Position numbers and translations under genes: made by a program
Assembly (NCBI GenBank): GCA_037576215.1
Contig: JBANDB010000007.1
Coordinates: 155,001-219,000, forward strand
DNA from: Armillaria gallica
Taxonomy: Eukaryota; Basidiomycota; Agaricomycetes; Agaricales; Physalacriaceae
DNA length: 64,000 bases
Direction: 5' to 3'
The notes under the pieces: generated by a model
Database searches by the model: none
The model's input: the letters and a program-made list of their open reading frames with translations, nothing else
Told to the model about the DNA's origin: nothing
In this document: positions 1 to 11,388 of the stretch, piece by piece
How positions within the stretch are numbered: position 1 is the first letter of the stretch
How the letters are laid out: each line of letters begins with the position of its first letter

Positions 1-760
1 AAAACCCCCCCAGAACACCCCAGTAACACATTTAAAACCTTTGAAATCCGCAGTAAAAAAGGTGATAGTGAAAATATGTGAAATACCATATATCTCGCAT
101 TTTCAAGTGTTGGGGAAGGTTGTTCTGCTCTAGAATACATGATATGTATTGTATAATAGTGTGTACAAAAGCTTAGGATGATCCGAAATGTATTGGCAGA
201 GATATAAGGAGATCTTTCTGAAAAAAAGGAGGAGCACCCCCCACATTTCGATGTTCTGGTCATCCTATGGCCTGGGGACTATCAGATTCAGATTCCTTGA
301 CCTAAAAAACATTAGAATCACCAATCATCCTTGGGGTTCATGTGTCAAAACTCCGAAGTAATGAGTGTGCTATTAGTTATGCACAAAGATATACTGTGTG
401 CACAGATATTGCACTATTGAAAATGACCCCCAGGGATGATAGATGAGTCTACCATTTTTGAGGTCCAGGAATCTGAATCTGATAGTCCCCAGGCCATAGG
501 ATGACCAGAACATCGAAATGTGGGGGTGCTCCTCCTTTTTTTCAGAAAGATCTCCTTATATCTCTGCCAATACATTTCGGATCATCCTAAGCTTTTGTAC
601 ACACTATTATACAATACATATCATGTATTCTAGAGCAGAACAACCTTCCCCAACACTTGAAAATGCGAGATATATGGTATTTCACATATTTTCACTATCA
701 CCTTTTTTACTGCGGATTTCAAAGGTTTTAAATGTGTTACTGGGGTGTTCTGGGGGTTTT
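1..760. repeat. Long near-perfect inverted repeat (foldback element)
   Basis: Bases 1-303 are matched in reverse complement by 461-760 with few mismatches; the outermost homopolymer has 7 C on the left against 5 G on the right. The middle is also weakly self-complementary (ATCATCCTTGG near 325 against CCAGGGATGAT near 430), so one strand could fold into a hairpin of about 300 bp. The left arm begins at base 1 of the window, so the true outer end and any target duplication cannot be seen. No protein family is recognisable inside. It could be a foldback/MITE-type element or two opposed copies of one repeat. Confidence 0.85.
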
Positions 761-1210
761 CAAGGTCAAGGAATCCATTGACAACAACTCCGAAGTTTTC
801 TGAAGCTCAGAAATGTGAGTTTCCCTATGTGCTCCTCCTAAACTGTTACATCATTATCTCCATCGTTCCTGAGACCCCATAAATGAGTCCAAGAGTCGTT
901 TTGGGGTTTTCAAGGTCAAGGAATCAATTGGTAATGTCCCCAGACCGACGCGATGCCTAGAAAACAAAATAAACCATGTTTCCCCCCCAATCCCCCATTT
1001 TTCATCGCATTCCAGTCGTGATATATAGCCTATGGAGATGTATTCTAGGGTTTATATAGTGTAGAAATCGATTGGTAACATCCCCGGAGCGATCCAATGT
1101 ACGCAGCACCATAAAAAGCCAATTTTCCCGATTATGCCTAGCCATAAAATGCGCCACATGTACTGTAGAGGGGCCGTTTTGGGGTTTTCAAGGTCAGGGA
1201 ATTCATTGAT
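755..1210 (+). repeat. Degenerate direct repeats of a 25-30 base motif
   Basis: A motif built around TTTTCAAGGTCAAGGAATC followed by (C/A)ATTG occurs near 757, 904 and 1180. Two of the three copies are followed by a related stretch resembling AACTCCGAAG or ATGTCCCCAG. The same motif is seen at the inner ends of the arms of the preceding palindrome (about 290 reversed, and 461). The block therefore looks like tandem or dispersed decay products of the same repeat family. No coding signal was seen. Confidence 0.55.
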
Positions 1211-1628
1211 CAACTTTTCAAAGCCATCCAATGTGCGTAGTATCCCCAAAACGCGAATTTTCGGTGATTTTCCGCTATTTTTCACTATTTTACCTATTTT
1301 ATCCCCTCCCCAGGGCCCCCATACCTCACCAGAGGGTTCGCTTTTATGCTATTTATGTTTAGGCATATACTAGTACCATCCCATGACCCACCCAGTAGCC
1401 TGAGGAAGCCCAAAATGAGCTAAAATGCGATTTTTGTCCGAAAATAGCCTGATATTGATGCCATCAATGCCATGGGAGAGCCAATTCTAGGTGCAATTGA
1501 TGGGCCGATTTGACCAGCCCAATAAGGAAAAAAAAGCGCAACAAAGCGCACCAAAGGGAGGGCCCAATTGGGATATTATAAATCTAAGAGAGGAGGTCAT
1601 ATAGAGTGATGATTACATGAATATATAA
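1211..1628. other. AT-rich stretch without a recognised gene
   Basis: Short open frames only; none resembles a known family. The sequence sits between the repeat block and a pol III-like unit and is probably decayed repeat DNA. Nothing further can be supported. Confidence 0.5.
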
Positions 1629-1734
1629 TGCTAGTGTGGTACAGTGGTTAGCATGTCTGCTTGGAAAAGTCATGTGATATTATTATAAATCTTTTTAAGA
1701 TCCTGCGTTCAATTCCTGGGTCTGCCGGGATTTT
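1629..1734 (+). other. tRNA-like / SINE-head-like pol III unit
   Basis: An A-box-like sequence TGGTACAGTGG lies at 1637-1647, a B-box-like GTTCAATTC at 1707-1715, and a TTTT pol III terminator at 1731-1734. The two box starts are 70 bases apart, about 26 more than in an intronless tRNA, which would fit an intron or an inserted arm. The T-arm can be drawn with one mismatch, but the acceptor stem pairs poorly and no convincing anticodon stem is visible. It is either a decayed tRNA gene or the head of a tRNA-derived SINE. Confidence 0.35.
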
Positions 1735-1874
1735 CTGATGATGTCATGATGTCAAGAGTTGGCCTGCTGACTAATATACCATATAATCCTGAGAAATTGA
1801 ATATTTACAACTGATGCTCATATTGTGTTTTCACTATGTGTCAACTGACACTAATTAAGTAGAAATCTAGCAGC
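1735..1874. other. Short unassigned spacer
   Basis: Links the pol III-like unit with the first LTR-like repeat copy. The last bases resemble the repeat family only weakly, so its 5' boundary here is approximate. Confidence 0.4.
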
Positions 1875-3226
1875 CAAGGCTGAACTACAGACCATGTTTA
1901 CTAAGGCTGTTACTTCGCCAAGGCCTCAAGAAAACATTACCCCACGTGTATTCCTCAGTACGACGACTATCGCTCAGTAATCTGCAGCTAAACAGCACCT
2001 AAAGATCCGTGCATCGCTCAAGCAAAACCATACGGTTTGCATCCATACATGGCAACATTGACGAGTTGCTGTTACTTTAGAAGACCAATGACCATATGTT
2101 ACCTACGATTTTTACTAAGCCAAGGCTTTACGGCCTTACTAAGTCTTGCATATCTACTCTATTTATAAATTCATACTTGTAGTATAAAAACTAGCTAGAA
2201 AACGTAGTTCAAAGGTAGTTCATCTCCAGTTGACCCCAGACTACGTCAATTATCGTCTCGCTCTAGTCTATCGCCAGTAAACAATGTTTATTCACCGTTC
2301 TACGGCAATATATTGTTTGCACCAGCATATTCTCGATTGCACGTCGACTCTTGAGCTCACCAGAGTTATCTCACGGTTTTAACTGTGAAGAGTCCTTCGC
2401 TACACACTCTTCGCTCTTAACACTATTGGTGCACGCTCATACCGTGCCAATACGTGATCACCGCGCTATACCTCGCCCCCGTTATCTTTTATAGGCTGTC
2501 ATCATTTCACTTTCGCACCATTGGAGTTTTACAGTTTCACTTTTGCCATCATTATCGTCGCCCACTTGGGTAGTCTCAGAGCAGACTTAGGATCAGTTTC
2601 AGCCAGTTTTCATATAGTATCAGTCCCCCGAGTGGACTTGAAGGTTAGTTTGACATAGGATAGGATCGTTTCAGTACCAGACAAGTTTCGACATTGACTC
2701 AGCACCCTCGCATCGTATAGGACCAGTATCGCCAACAGTTTTCGTAGTTCCACGTTTTCTCTCGCCAGCCCACCCTCAGCACCTCGTTCCACGTTTATTT
2801 TGCCACTCGCAGTCCCCACGCCATTTTCTCATCACCTCGCTTGCCCATAGACTATTGTCAACCGTTTAGTCTATTCTCCATTGTTCACCTCGCTCCGATT
2901 AACGTCGAGCGACGTTTTCTAGTCTCGCAGCACGTTTTCTCATACGGATTTGTGGTATTCATGTCATACCCGTTTTCATTCCCTCTCATTTCGAGAGATC
3001 TCTACCGGCTTGAAGCCATAGCATTTAGTACTCGACTACCAAGCAGTACTACTTCGCAGACTTAAAGTCGCAGTGTATTCTTGCGTATAGAGGAATTGTT
3101 CTACTGCATGGAGGTGCCCCAAACCACTCACACACACGATCACCTTGATTTCCATGCTACTACGTTAATTAACCAAGCTCATTCCGAGTTGGTGTTGCCG
3201 TTGCCATGGAAGTCTTAGGTCCATCA
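1875..3226 (+). repeat. TGATGAGCCT family, copy A (5'-truncated)
   Basis: From about 1875 to 3226 the sequence follows the 3' four-fifths of the complete copy at 18,326-20,013, including the TTTACTAAGGCTGTTACTTC block at the start and the GAAGTC...CATCA end. The terminal AGGCTCATCA has decayed to AGGTCCATCA. The first 330 bases of the family are missing. No ORF of known family. It abuts the LINE directly. Confidence 0.75.
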
Positions 3227-3243
3227 CCAGAGATGATTCTGCC

Positions 3244-4536
3244 ATGCCCAAAAATGATACCCTATATAACCTGACCTGGTATGAAGATGTGGATGGCACC
3301 ACTGATATAGAAAGGGTTGTTACAACCGAAGAACGGAGCATGGAGCCTTCAGACAATGCAAGCACAGGAACAGGTATGCCAATGAGACTGAGTATGCTAG
3401 CTACCCAACCCTGGCGGGCAAGGAATACAGGACCAACAACAAGAGCAGCGTCAAGATACCGGCAACAGCAAGATGACCAGATGGATAACATGAGGGACGC
3501 GTTATCACAGTAGCCAGACAAGCATCATAGCCTGAGATCAGGGAAATGGCCAGGCAAAAGCACAAAGGCATGGTGGATCATATCCTCTCTAAATATGAAA
3601 GGACGAGGGTCCCAATGACCAGAACGGAGTAAGTGGACAGAGATAAACTCAATGATGAAAGAAAAGCAGATCAGCCTCTTGACGTTGCAAGAGACCCACC
3701 TGTCAGATGAGTATACAAGCGAAGTATGGGCTCTGTATGGGAAAAGACTTAGTATACACTTCTCTTCAAATACAGGGAATGCCACTGGGAAGTCAGACGT
3801 TGCAGTAGTCCTCAACAAGGATCTAGTCAGGACGAATGATGTTGAATCTACAGAATTAATACCCAGGAGAGCACTGCTGATACATGCGCCCTGGCATGGG
3901 GGAACAACCTTCATGTGGTTAGCAATTTAGGCCCCCAACAAAGAGGTAGAAAGCAAGGAGATGTGGGAGACGCTCACACAAATGTGGGAAGACCTTAAGC
4001 TACCAATCCCAGACGGAATGAGTGGTGACTTCAATTTTGTAGAAGATGCCATGGACAGACTGCCTGTCCATGAAGATAATAGAGCAACAGTTGAAGCCTT
4101 CCAAGCTTTCCAGAAAATGCTGAAGCTCTACGACGGATGGCGCATGGCAAACCCAGACACGAAAGACTACACCTATACCCAGATAGCTGGAAATTTCTCC
4201 AGATTATGGATAGACAGAATATATGTGTCAAATATGGTTTCCAAACATTGCGACCAATGGGACATATCAAACCCAGGAATAGAAACTGACCATCATACAG
4301 TCTCAGTCAAGATGTCAAGCCCCAAAGCACTGTATGTAGAGAAGGGCAGGTGGTCACTCCCCCTACACCTTCTCAATAACAGGAAAGCTATCTATGAGGT
4401 TGAGGATATAGTACGTGAAATGGGAAAAGGCATACAGGCCACAGCCGAACACAGAAGTGAAACAGTGAACCCACAAACCATATATGCAAAGGGAAAGAAA
4501 GATATTATCCATATCCTGCAACGATATGGGAAATGA
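3244..4536 (+). pseudogene. LINE endonuclease domain (decayed)
   Basis: This part of the LINE polyprotein would nick target DNA for target-primed reverse transcription. Motifs of the exonuclease/endonuclease/phosphatase fold appear in order: LNMKGRG near 3592, LQETHL near 3685, GDFNF near 4024, DRIYV near 4210 and DHHTVSV near 4288, so the catalytic Glu, Asp and His positions survive. In-frame stops interrupt it at about 3511, 3616, 3928 and 4534. The TGA stops probably come from CGA arginine codons. The product cannot be made as it stands. Confidence 0.85.
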
Positions 4537-4560
4537 AGTGTCCCGATAAAAGAAGCTAAG

Positions 4561-6552
4561 ATGGAGAGCTTACAGGCTGAGCTTGATGTGATGCTCCAAG
4601 ACGACACAGTCCCAGAAGATGAACGTCTGATGTCTGTGGCAATAATCCAACAATGGATCCAACAAATAAGGAAAGAAATCAGTGAGACCAGACACACATC
4701 TAGTCTGGTACATGCCAGGCTGGAAATGGAGACGATTAGCAAGTATTGGATGAAGGTAGGGAACCCAAAAGTCCCTTGAGACACCATGCAAGAGCTCTGG
4801 CAGCCTGGTAGTGAACCACCAGTATATGTACAGAGATCGGACAAGATGGCCAAAACCGCATGTGACTTCTACAAGAATTTACAGAGCCTTGAGACCTTCC
4901 CAGATGCAACTGAGGAGGAGAAGGAGGGATCAAGGCAGCACATGTTGGAGTGTGTAAAACAGCATGTTCCACAGACTAAAGATGAGATATTAGCCAAATT
5001 GTTAGAATATGAAGAGATCTTAAAAGCGTTGAAAATGGCAGCAAAGGGAAAAGCTGCAGGCACTGATGGCCTACCTTATGAACTCTGGCTATTACTTTGG
5101 AATCAATTCGTGCACAGTGATGATGGAATAGAAAGAGCGGACATTATCGAGATTTTCCGTACCGTCTTCAATGACATTACAGTCCATGGTGTGGCAGAAG
5201 ACACTGGTTTCTGCGATGGGTGGATCTGTCCACTATACAAAAAGAAAGATTGAAGAGAAATTGCAAACTATAGGCCCATCACCCTGCTAAACACAGATTA
5301 CAAGATCATGACTAAAACACTGGCAAACAGATTGGCACAGGTCACAGATGATCTGATACATAGAGATCAAGCAGGTTTTGTTAAAGGACAAAGCATATTT
5401 GATCAGATTGATCTCGCCAAGGACATGATATACTATGCAGAGGCAGAAGAAATAGATGGTGTCATTGTCACCCTCAACCAAGAGAAAGCATACGACAAAA
5501 TAAAACACAACTACCTGTGGGAAGTCATGGGTAGAATGATGATACCTCAGACATTTATATCAACAGTACGACACCTGTATGAGGGAGCAGAGTCAGTGGT
5601 GATCATAAATGGTGAAAAGAGTGCTCCCTTCCATGTGACATGGGGGGTTAGACAGGGAGATCCCCTGTCATGCCTTCTCTTCAACCTGGCAATAGAACCC
5701 CTTGCCCAAATGCTCCATAATTTGTCCCTTGAGGGATATAGGATTCCCAATGTGAGGGACCGCTTAATTGCAATGCTGTTCGCTGATGACACAATGGTGT
5801 ACCTGTCCAATAGTGACAGTTGGAATGAACTCAAATCAATATTAGACCTGTGGTGCCAAGTGTCTGGAGTGAAGTTTAACATTGAAAAAACACAGGTAAT
5901 ACCTATTGGTAGCCCAGATTACAGGCATGCAGTCCTAGAAACGAGGAAAATTAGTCCCACACAAGATACCATCCTGGCAGACATACATATCGCTCATGAT
6001 GGAGAGGCTGTGAGAATACTAGGTGCATTTATCAGTAATGCAGTGGATATGGCCGCACCATGGATGCAGATTCTAGACTGCATGCAAGAAAAATTCAATA
6101 TGTGGGAATGGACACACCCCACCATAGAGGGCAGGAGGCTGCTCATACAAATCTATGCTGGGGGTCTGACTCAATTTTTAACACGAGCCCAGGGGATGCC
6201 GGACTCAGTGCTCACACAAATTCAGAAGATGATAAATGACTTTGCCTGGGACAACCAAGGCAAAACACCTGTGAATAAATCGATTATGTTGGCAGCAATA
6301 ACTGATGGGGGAATGTAGGTCCTAGACATAAAAATGAGGAATGACGCCACAGAAATGATGAAACTTAAGTCATACCTGCGGTTCAATGTGAACTGGCCAC
6401 TTGCAGCACATGTCAAGGACTCTATAATAAACCAACACGTTAGGAAAGGCACCCCCTGCCTGAAAGTGATGGTGAACACAGTACTGCAGACCTGGACAGT
6501 AAATTTTAAACACAACACACAGCTACCCCATCATATAGTGGAAATGCTGTGA
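4561..6552 (+). pseudogene. LINE reverse transcriptase domain (decayed)
   Basis: Reverse transcriptase signatures in order are NYRPI (about 5266), DQAGFVKG (about 5366), VRQGDPLS (about 5650) and FADD (about 5780). The motif A sequence reads LNQEKAYD, whereas the family has Asp in place of the Asn, so a catalytic metal ligand is lost; the change fits a CpG transition (CTCGAC to CTCAAC). Stops at about 4777, 5251 and 6316 split the frame. The 5251 TGA lies where relatives have Arg just before EIANYRPI. An upstream linker at 4561-5250 joins it to the endonuclease. Confidence 0.88.
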
Positions 6553-6555
6553 GTT

Positions 6556-8442
6556 GTGAAACGTTTCAATGTAAGACTAGACTTGCAGGCCCCATCGCAG
6601 GAGGTGTGTCAGCAGATACCAATTTGGCACCATGTCAGCTTCAAGGAAAAGATGCAGAAGAGGTATGGCTCGAAGACGATCCGATGCTTGATGGAGAAGC
6701 ATGAGGTCGAGACTGCTGGAGATGCGGCGGATGTAGCATGAAGACTGCATACTGCAATGCATAAACAGAGGCAAAATTGTGCTTGTAATGACTGCTGCCA
6801 CAATAGGCTTCGAGGAGGTTGTGAAAACCCACATAAATGCACACTAGCAGCCAAGAAAGTGTTAGACTGCTTAACTGAAAAGTGGGATCCAAGAAGGCCG
6901 AACCAGAATGATGGCTTGACCCTCACACTGGAGGACAGGATTAGAAACGAGAGGGCAAGAGAAGCTAATGGATGGATAAGATTTGACCCTGATATTGATG
7001 GTGAGAGCCCGCTCACCGATGGAATAAAGATCTTTACATCAGGCTGGGATACATGTCCAAGACCTGCCATGAGAGAAACCTGCACCATTGCTGATGATGT
7101 CCCAGAGGTCGCTATTTCCATCACGTACATGGATGGCAGTGCCCACAACAATGGTACTGCGGATGCCTGAGCTGGGGCAGGAGTCTGGTTTGGGGACAAT
7201 GACGAGAGGAATATATTCTTGAGACTCCCAGGTCCACACCAAACAAATAATGCAGCTGAAATAAGGGCAGTCCTGGAACATGTCCTCGTGGCGATCCAAG
7301 ATGAGACAATAATGACAATATCAGATTCAAAATATGTTATAGACAGCCTGTGTTTCCATTTGCATCAGTGGGAGAACAGTGGATGGATAGGCATATCAAA
7401 TAGTGAGGTGTGGAAAGCCACAGTGGCAGCCCTGCACCGACATGGCACTCCTATTTACTTTCAGTGGGTAAAGGGCCATAGTGGTGATACAGGGAATGAG
7501 GGCATGGATAACCTGGCAGGGAAAGGCACGCTTCTAGATGAATCAGATGCCCTAGAAGCAGATACAGAGATATGTCACAAGTTTAATGTTGATGGTGCCA
7601 GACTATCATCACTAACCCAGAGTCAGGCATACAAGCTCCTCTGGATAATGAAAGGAATGAAAACACAGCACTCAACAGAAGTCATGACCAGCCAGATCGC
7701 AGTGACAGTGAAGGAAATAAATGGTGTTGAGCCTGAGACATTAAGGGTATGGAGGTCTATACAACATAGAGATGTATCGCGTCCAATACGGGGCTTCCTC
7801 TGGAAGGTCATGCAGAATACCTTCAAAATAGGTGCTTTCTGGGAACGACTAGGCCTCCAGTACTCCATGAGAGGCAAATGTCCCCATTGCAAAGTAATGG
7901 AATCCATGGAGCATATTTTGATCGAGTGCTCAATTGAGGGACAGGCCACACTGTGGAGACTAGCAAGGGAACTGTGGGAAGGTACAGTATGGCAGTGGAT
8001 ACCCCCCACATATGGAGTCGCCCTTGGAGCTACTCTGATACAGATCAAGACAATGAAAGGAAATGTGGATAGAGCTGTGACTCGCCTGTATAAAATTCTA
8101 ATAACAGAAACTGTGCACCTTATCTGGAAAATTAGATGTCAATGGAGGATACAACAGGGTGATGATGCCCCAACAAGTTGGCACACCAGAGATGAAATAC
8201 ATAATCTATGGATTGCGGCATTGAACAAATGATTGACAATAGACTGTGTGCTAGTAAACAAGCACAAGTATGGCACTAAAGCATTAAAGAAGGTGATGGT
8301 ATTATTGACCTGGAGAGATACCTTGCTCAATGAGAATGCCTTGCCAGAGGACTGGACTGACCAAAGTGGGGTTTTAGTGGGTATTGTGCCAGGCTGGAAA
8401 TGGCTAAGAGGGTGGCACCGAGTCCCACATGAACTTGAATAG
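6556..8442 (+). pseudogene. LINE RNase H domain and zinc motif tail (decayed)
   Basis: The RNase H domain spans about 7110-7540, with acidic residues in YMDGS, NNAAEIRAV, SDSKYV and GMDNLA, plus WVKGHSGD. All four metal-binding positions are present. A CPHC...H...C motif near 7880, like the zinc finger that follows many LINE reverse transcriptases, lies downstream. Stops at about 6739, 7168 and 8230 are all TGA. The one at 7168 falls in the conserved (A)RAGAGVWFG-like segment, again fitting CGA to TGA. The frame ends at 8442, and a short 3' UTR leads to poly(A). Confidence 0.85.
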
Positions 8443-8614
8443 TGGTGCTTAAAGGCATTTCCTCACGTAGATCCCCGATATTGGCCAAATCGTTTTGGTT
8501 TTCTTATATTCTCCTCTGGGGCTTGCCCCCGTCCCAAGTGAGTGCTCTGAGTTAACTTAGTTGATTGCAGTTTGCTATGTATGAAAATACACTCTAAAAA
8601 AAAAAAAAAAAAAA

Positions 8615-8862
8615 GAGTGAAGAGCAAGTGTCAAAGGACTCTTCACAGTTAAAAACCATGGAATAACTCTGGTGAGTTTAAGAGTTGATATGCAATCAAG
8701 AATATGCTGGGGTAAACTGTATATTGCCATAGAATGGTGAATAAACATGGTTTACTGGCAATAGACTAGTGCAGGATGATAGACTGGTGTAGACTGTAGT
8801 CATCTGGAGATGAACTGCTTCCAACTATGTTTTTCTAGCTAGCTTTTATATTACAAGTATGA
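8615..8862 (-). repeat. TGATGAGCCT family, copy B, left piece
   Basis: Reverse complement of a middle part of the family (matching about 18,960-19,200 of the complete copy). It stops at the LINE poly(A) on the left. On the right it is cut by copy C: ATGA at 8859-8862 is repeated at 10,953-10,956. Copy B then resumes for 20 bases (10,957-10,976), is cut again by the Helitron, and continues at 16,385. Confidence 0.8.
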
Positions 8863-10952
8863 TAATGAGCCTCCAGGCTCTGTATACTCAGAATTTGCAG
8901 ATTTTACCTGCTAATTAATGCTACTGTCCCTTTAATGGCCTTTCAGCAAACCAATGATTGCACACACACTGATACCAATTTCATACTATGGCAATCACTC
9001 CTCATGTGCTTTGTTATCCATCCCATCTTGCCATGCATCATAATTGTTGTACTTCATCATGGCAAGGCACCTTTGATTGACAATCACCCTGATACAGAAT
9101 TGACGCTGTACACCAATGTGAGCTTTATCTCACATTTTGCTATGTTTCAAGACAGCATATAGAAAAAAGAGAACATCTTCTCCAGACCCCTATCCAAGAT
9201 CTCAGCATCAGATCACAATAGAAGCCCAGATTCATGTAGCTAGATTGTCCCATCATGATCTTTTGATCATCAAATATTGATCATTGTCTCATTGATCATT
9301 GTTCTCTCCTATTGTTCTATTGTTCTGTGATTTCATTGTTCTATCATTTAATCTCATTGTTCTGTACTCCCATTGTTCTTACCTGTTGTTTCCCAAGTAT
9401 GGAAACTCATTGTTCTCTAGTAGTATATAAGCAGCTGTAAATTAGACAGATGGGAGGACTTTTTTCCCCCCCATCTTTAGTCAGGCCTACCAATACATTT
9501 GCATTTACCCTCCAAGCATAGCTGCTGCCTAGCACCACCTAGAGCTCTATCACCAGGAGTTTTATATACAATTCAGTATCTAGAAACCATTGTCTAACAT
9601 CTTTCTAATCATTAAATCACAATAACCATTTCATTCATTTTAATTAATCCAGTACACATCTGTCAGAATTGTTGAAGCCCTCCTTGCATTCAAAAGAATT
9701 CGCCAGGAAACATATCTTTGGTTTACACCTAGTTTCTCAGCCTTACAATGCATCACTCAGAAGCACCCAGTTGATGCGTTCATTGATCACTTAATGAAAA
9801 TGATGTGATTGATGTGAGTACTCTTGCAGCTATGGCAACTATAGACTGTGTTTACTAAGGCTGTTACTTTGCCAAGGCCTCAAGAAATGTTGCCCCACAC
9901 ATACTTCTCAGTACAATAACTATCACTCAGTAATCTGCAGCTAAACAGTCTATGTCAATTATCATCACACACTAGTCTATCGCCAGTAAACCACATTTAT
10001 TCACCATTTTATGGCAATATACTATTTACCCCAGCATATTTTTGATTGCATGTCAACTTGTAAACTCACCAGAGTTATTCCACAGTTTTTAACTGTGAAG
10101 AGTTCTTTGACACTCACTCTTTGCTCTTAACACTATTGGTACAAGCTCACATTGTGCCAATACATGATTGCCATACCATACCTCACCCACATTATCTTTT
10201 ATAGGCCATCATCGTTTTACTTTCACACCATTGGAGTTTTTAGAGTTTCTCTTTTGCCATCATTACTGTTGCCCACTTGGGTAGTCTCTGAGTAGACTTA
10301 GGATCAGTATAGGACCAGTTTCAGCAAGTTTTTGTATAGTATCAGTCCCTAGAGTGGACTTGAAAGTTAGTTTTGACATAGGATAGAATCGTTTCAGTAC
10401 CAGACTGGTTTCAACATCAACTTCAGCACCATCGCACCATATAGGACCAGTATCATTGACAGTTTTCATAGTTCTATGTTTTCACTCACCATTCCACCCT
10501 CAGCACCTCGTTCCATATTTTCTCTCACCACATGCAGTCTCCACTCTGTTTTCTCATCGCCTCACTCGCTCCTAGACTATTGTCAACCATTTAGTCTATT
10601 CCCCATCATTCATGCTACTAGGATTGCTGTTTAGTGATGTTTTCTAGTCTCAGCTCACATTTTCTCATACGGAATTGTGGTATTCATGTCATACCTGCTT
10701 CCATTCCCTCTCTTTTTGAGAGAACCCTACCAGCTTAAAGCCATAGCATCTAGTACTTGACTACCAAGCAGTACTACTTTGCTGACTTAAAGTCACAGTG
10801 TATACTTGTGTATAGAGGAATTGATTTACTCCATGGAGGTGCCCTGAACCCACTCACACACATGATCGCCTTGATTGCCATGCTACTACATTAACTCGCC
10901 CAATCTCATTCTGAGTTGGTGTTGCCATTGCCATGGAAGTCTAGGCTCATCA
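8863..10952 (+). repeat. TGATGAGCCT family, copy C, inserted into copy B
   Basis: Starts TAATGAGCCTCC (one G to A change from the family end) and stops with AGGCTCATCA. ATGA flanks both sides as a 4-base target duplication, which defines the element exactly. Without the 641-base LTR inside it the copy would be about 1.45 kb. Compared with the copy at 18,326 it has lost most CpG dinucleotides to TpG or CpA. No coding region. Confidence 0.85.
9107..9747 (+). mobile_element. Solo LTR, 641 bases, nested in copy C
   Basis: This block interrupts copy C between GAATTGACGC and ATGCATCAC, sequences that are joined in the other copies. It begins TGTACACC and ends CTTACA, so it has TG...CA ends. It carries a TATATAA box at 9424-9430, as expected of an LTR promoter. 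The flanking ACGC (left) and ATGC (right) fit a 4-base target duplication with one C to T change. No matching internal region is in the window, so it is a solo LTR of an unidentified retrotransposon. Confidence 0.7.
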
Positions 10953-11388
10953 ATGAATTTATAAATAGTGTAAATATCTATATATTAAGAGAGGTAGCGA
11001 AGATGACATAATAAGGCGGACTTTCAATTTTCCGGCCATTGCCAGACCATGGCTTATTCCGGCTGAGTTTCAACTTCACCATACTGCAATGGTGTGGCTT
11101 CAAGCCTGTCTCCTTTCCTTCTTACCCTCTGCTCTATTCCACTCTCCCCTCACAGTGCACCATCTCAGGCAAGAATTACAACCCTTTTACATATAATAAG
11201 GACTTTTGGGATCTCTCACAGTACTGTCTATCAATATTTGATTGAACCTCTTCATTTCTGATTTTCTCTGCAGGTGTCTTTGCCTCTTCCTTACACAGTG
11301 TTACTACTATTTCCACCTCTCAATACCCTGTGATGTGTGTACCACTCTTATTTTTCTAAGATCAATGCTCACAGCTTTCTTTTAATAG

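Larger units (their letters stand above)
3227..8614 (+). mobile_element. Non-LTR retrotransposon (LINE) with EN, RT and RNase H
   Basis: About 5.4 kb ending in a 19-base poly(A) tail (8596-8614). A single reading frame from 3244 to 8442 encodes, in order, an AP-type endonuclease, a reverse transcriptase, an RNase H and a CCHC-like zinc motif. This order is typical of RNase H-bearing fungal LINEs (Tad/I-like). Only about 115 codons precede the endonuclease, so a gag-like ORF1 is missing and the copy is probably 5'-truncated. The frame is broken by eleven stop codons but no frameshift was found. No target duplication could be matched: the right flank is a reversed fragment of the TGATGAGCCT family, the left flank a forward copy. 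Confidence 0.9.

Noticed and set aside
3165..3521. Minus-strand open frame of 118 codons over the LINE start
   Set aside because: It lies opposite the LINE coding frame and has no recognisable domain; a shadow frame.
8596..8614. Poly(A) run read as a microsatellite
   Set aside because: Its place at the 3' end of a LINE explains it as a retrotransposition tail.
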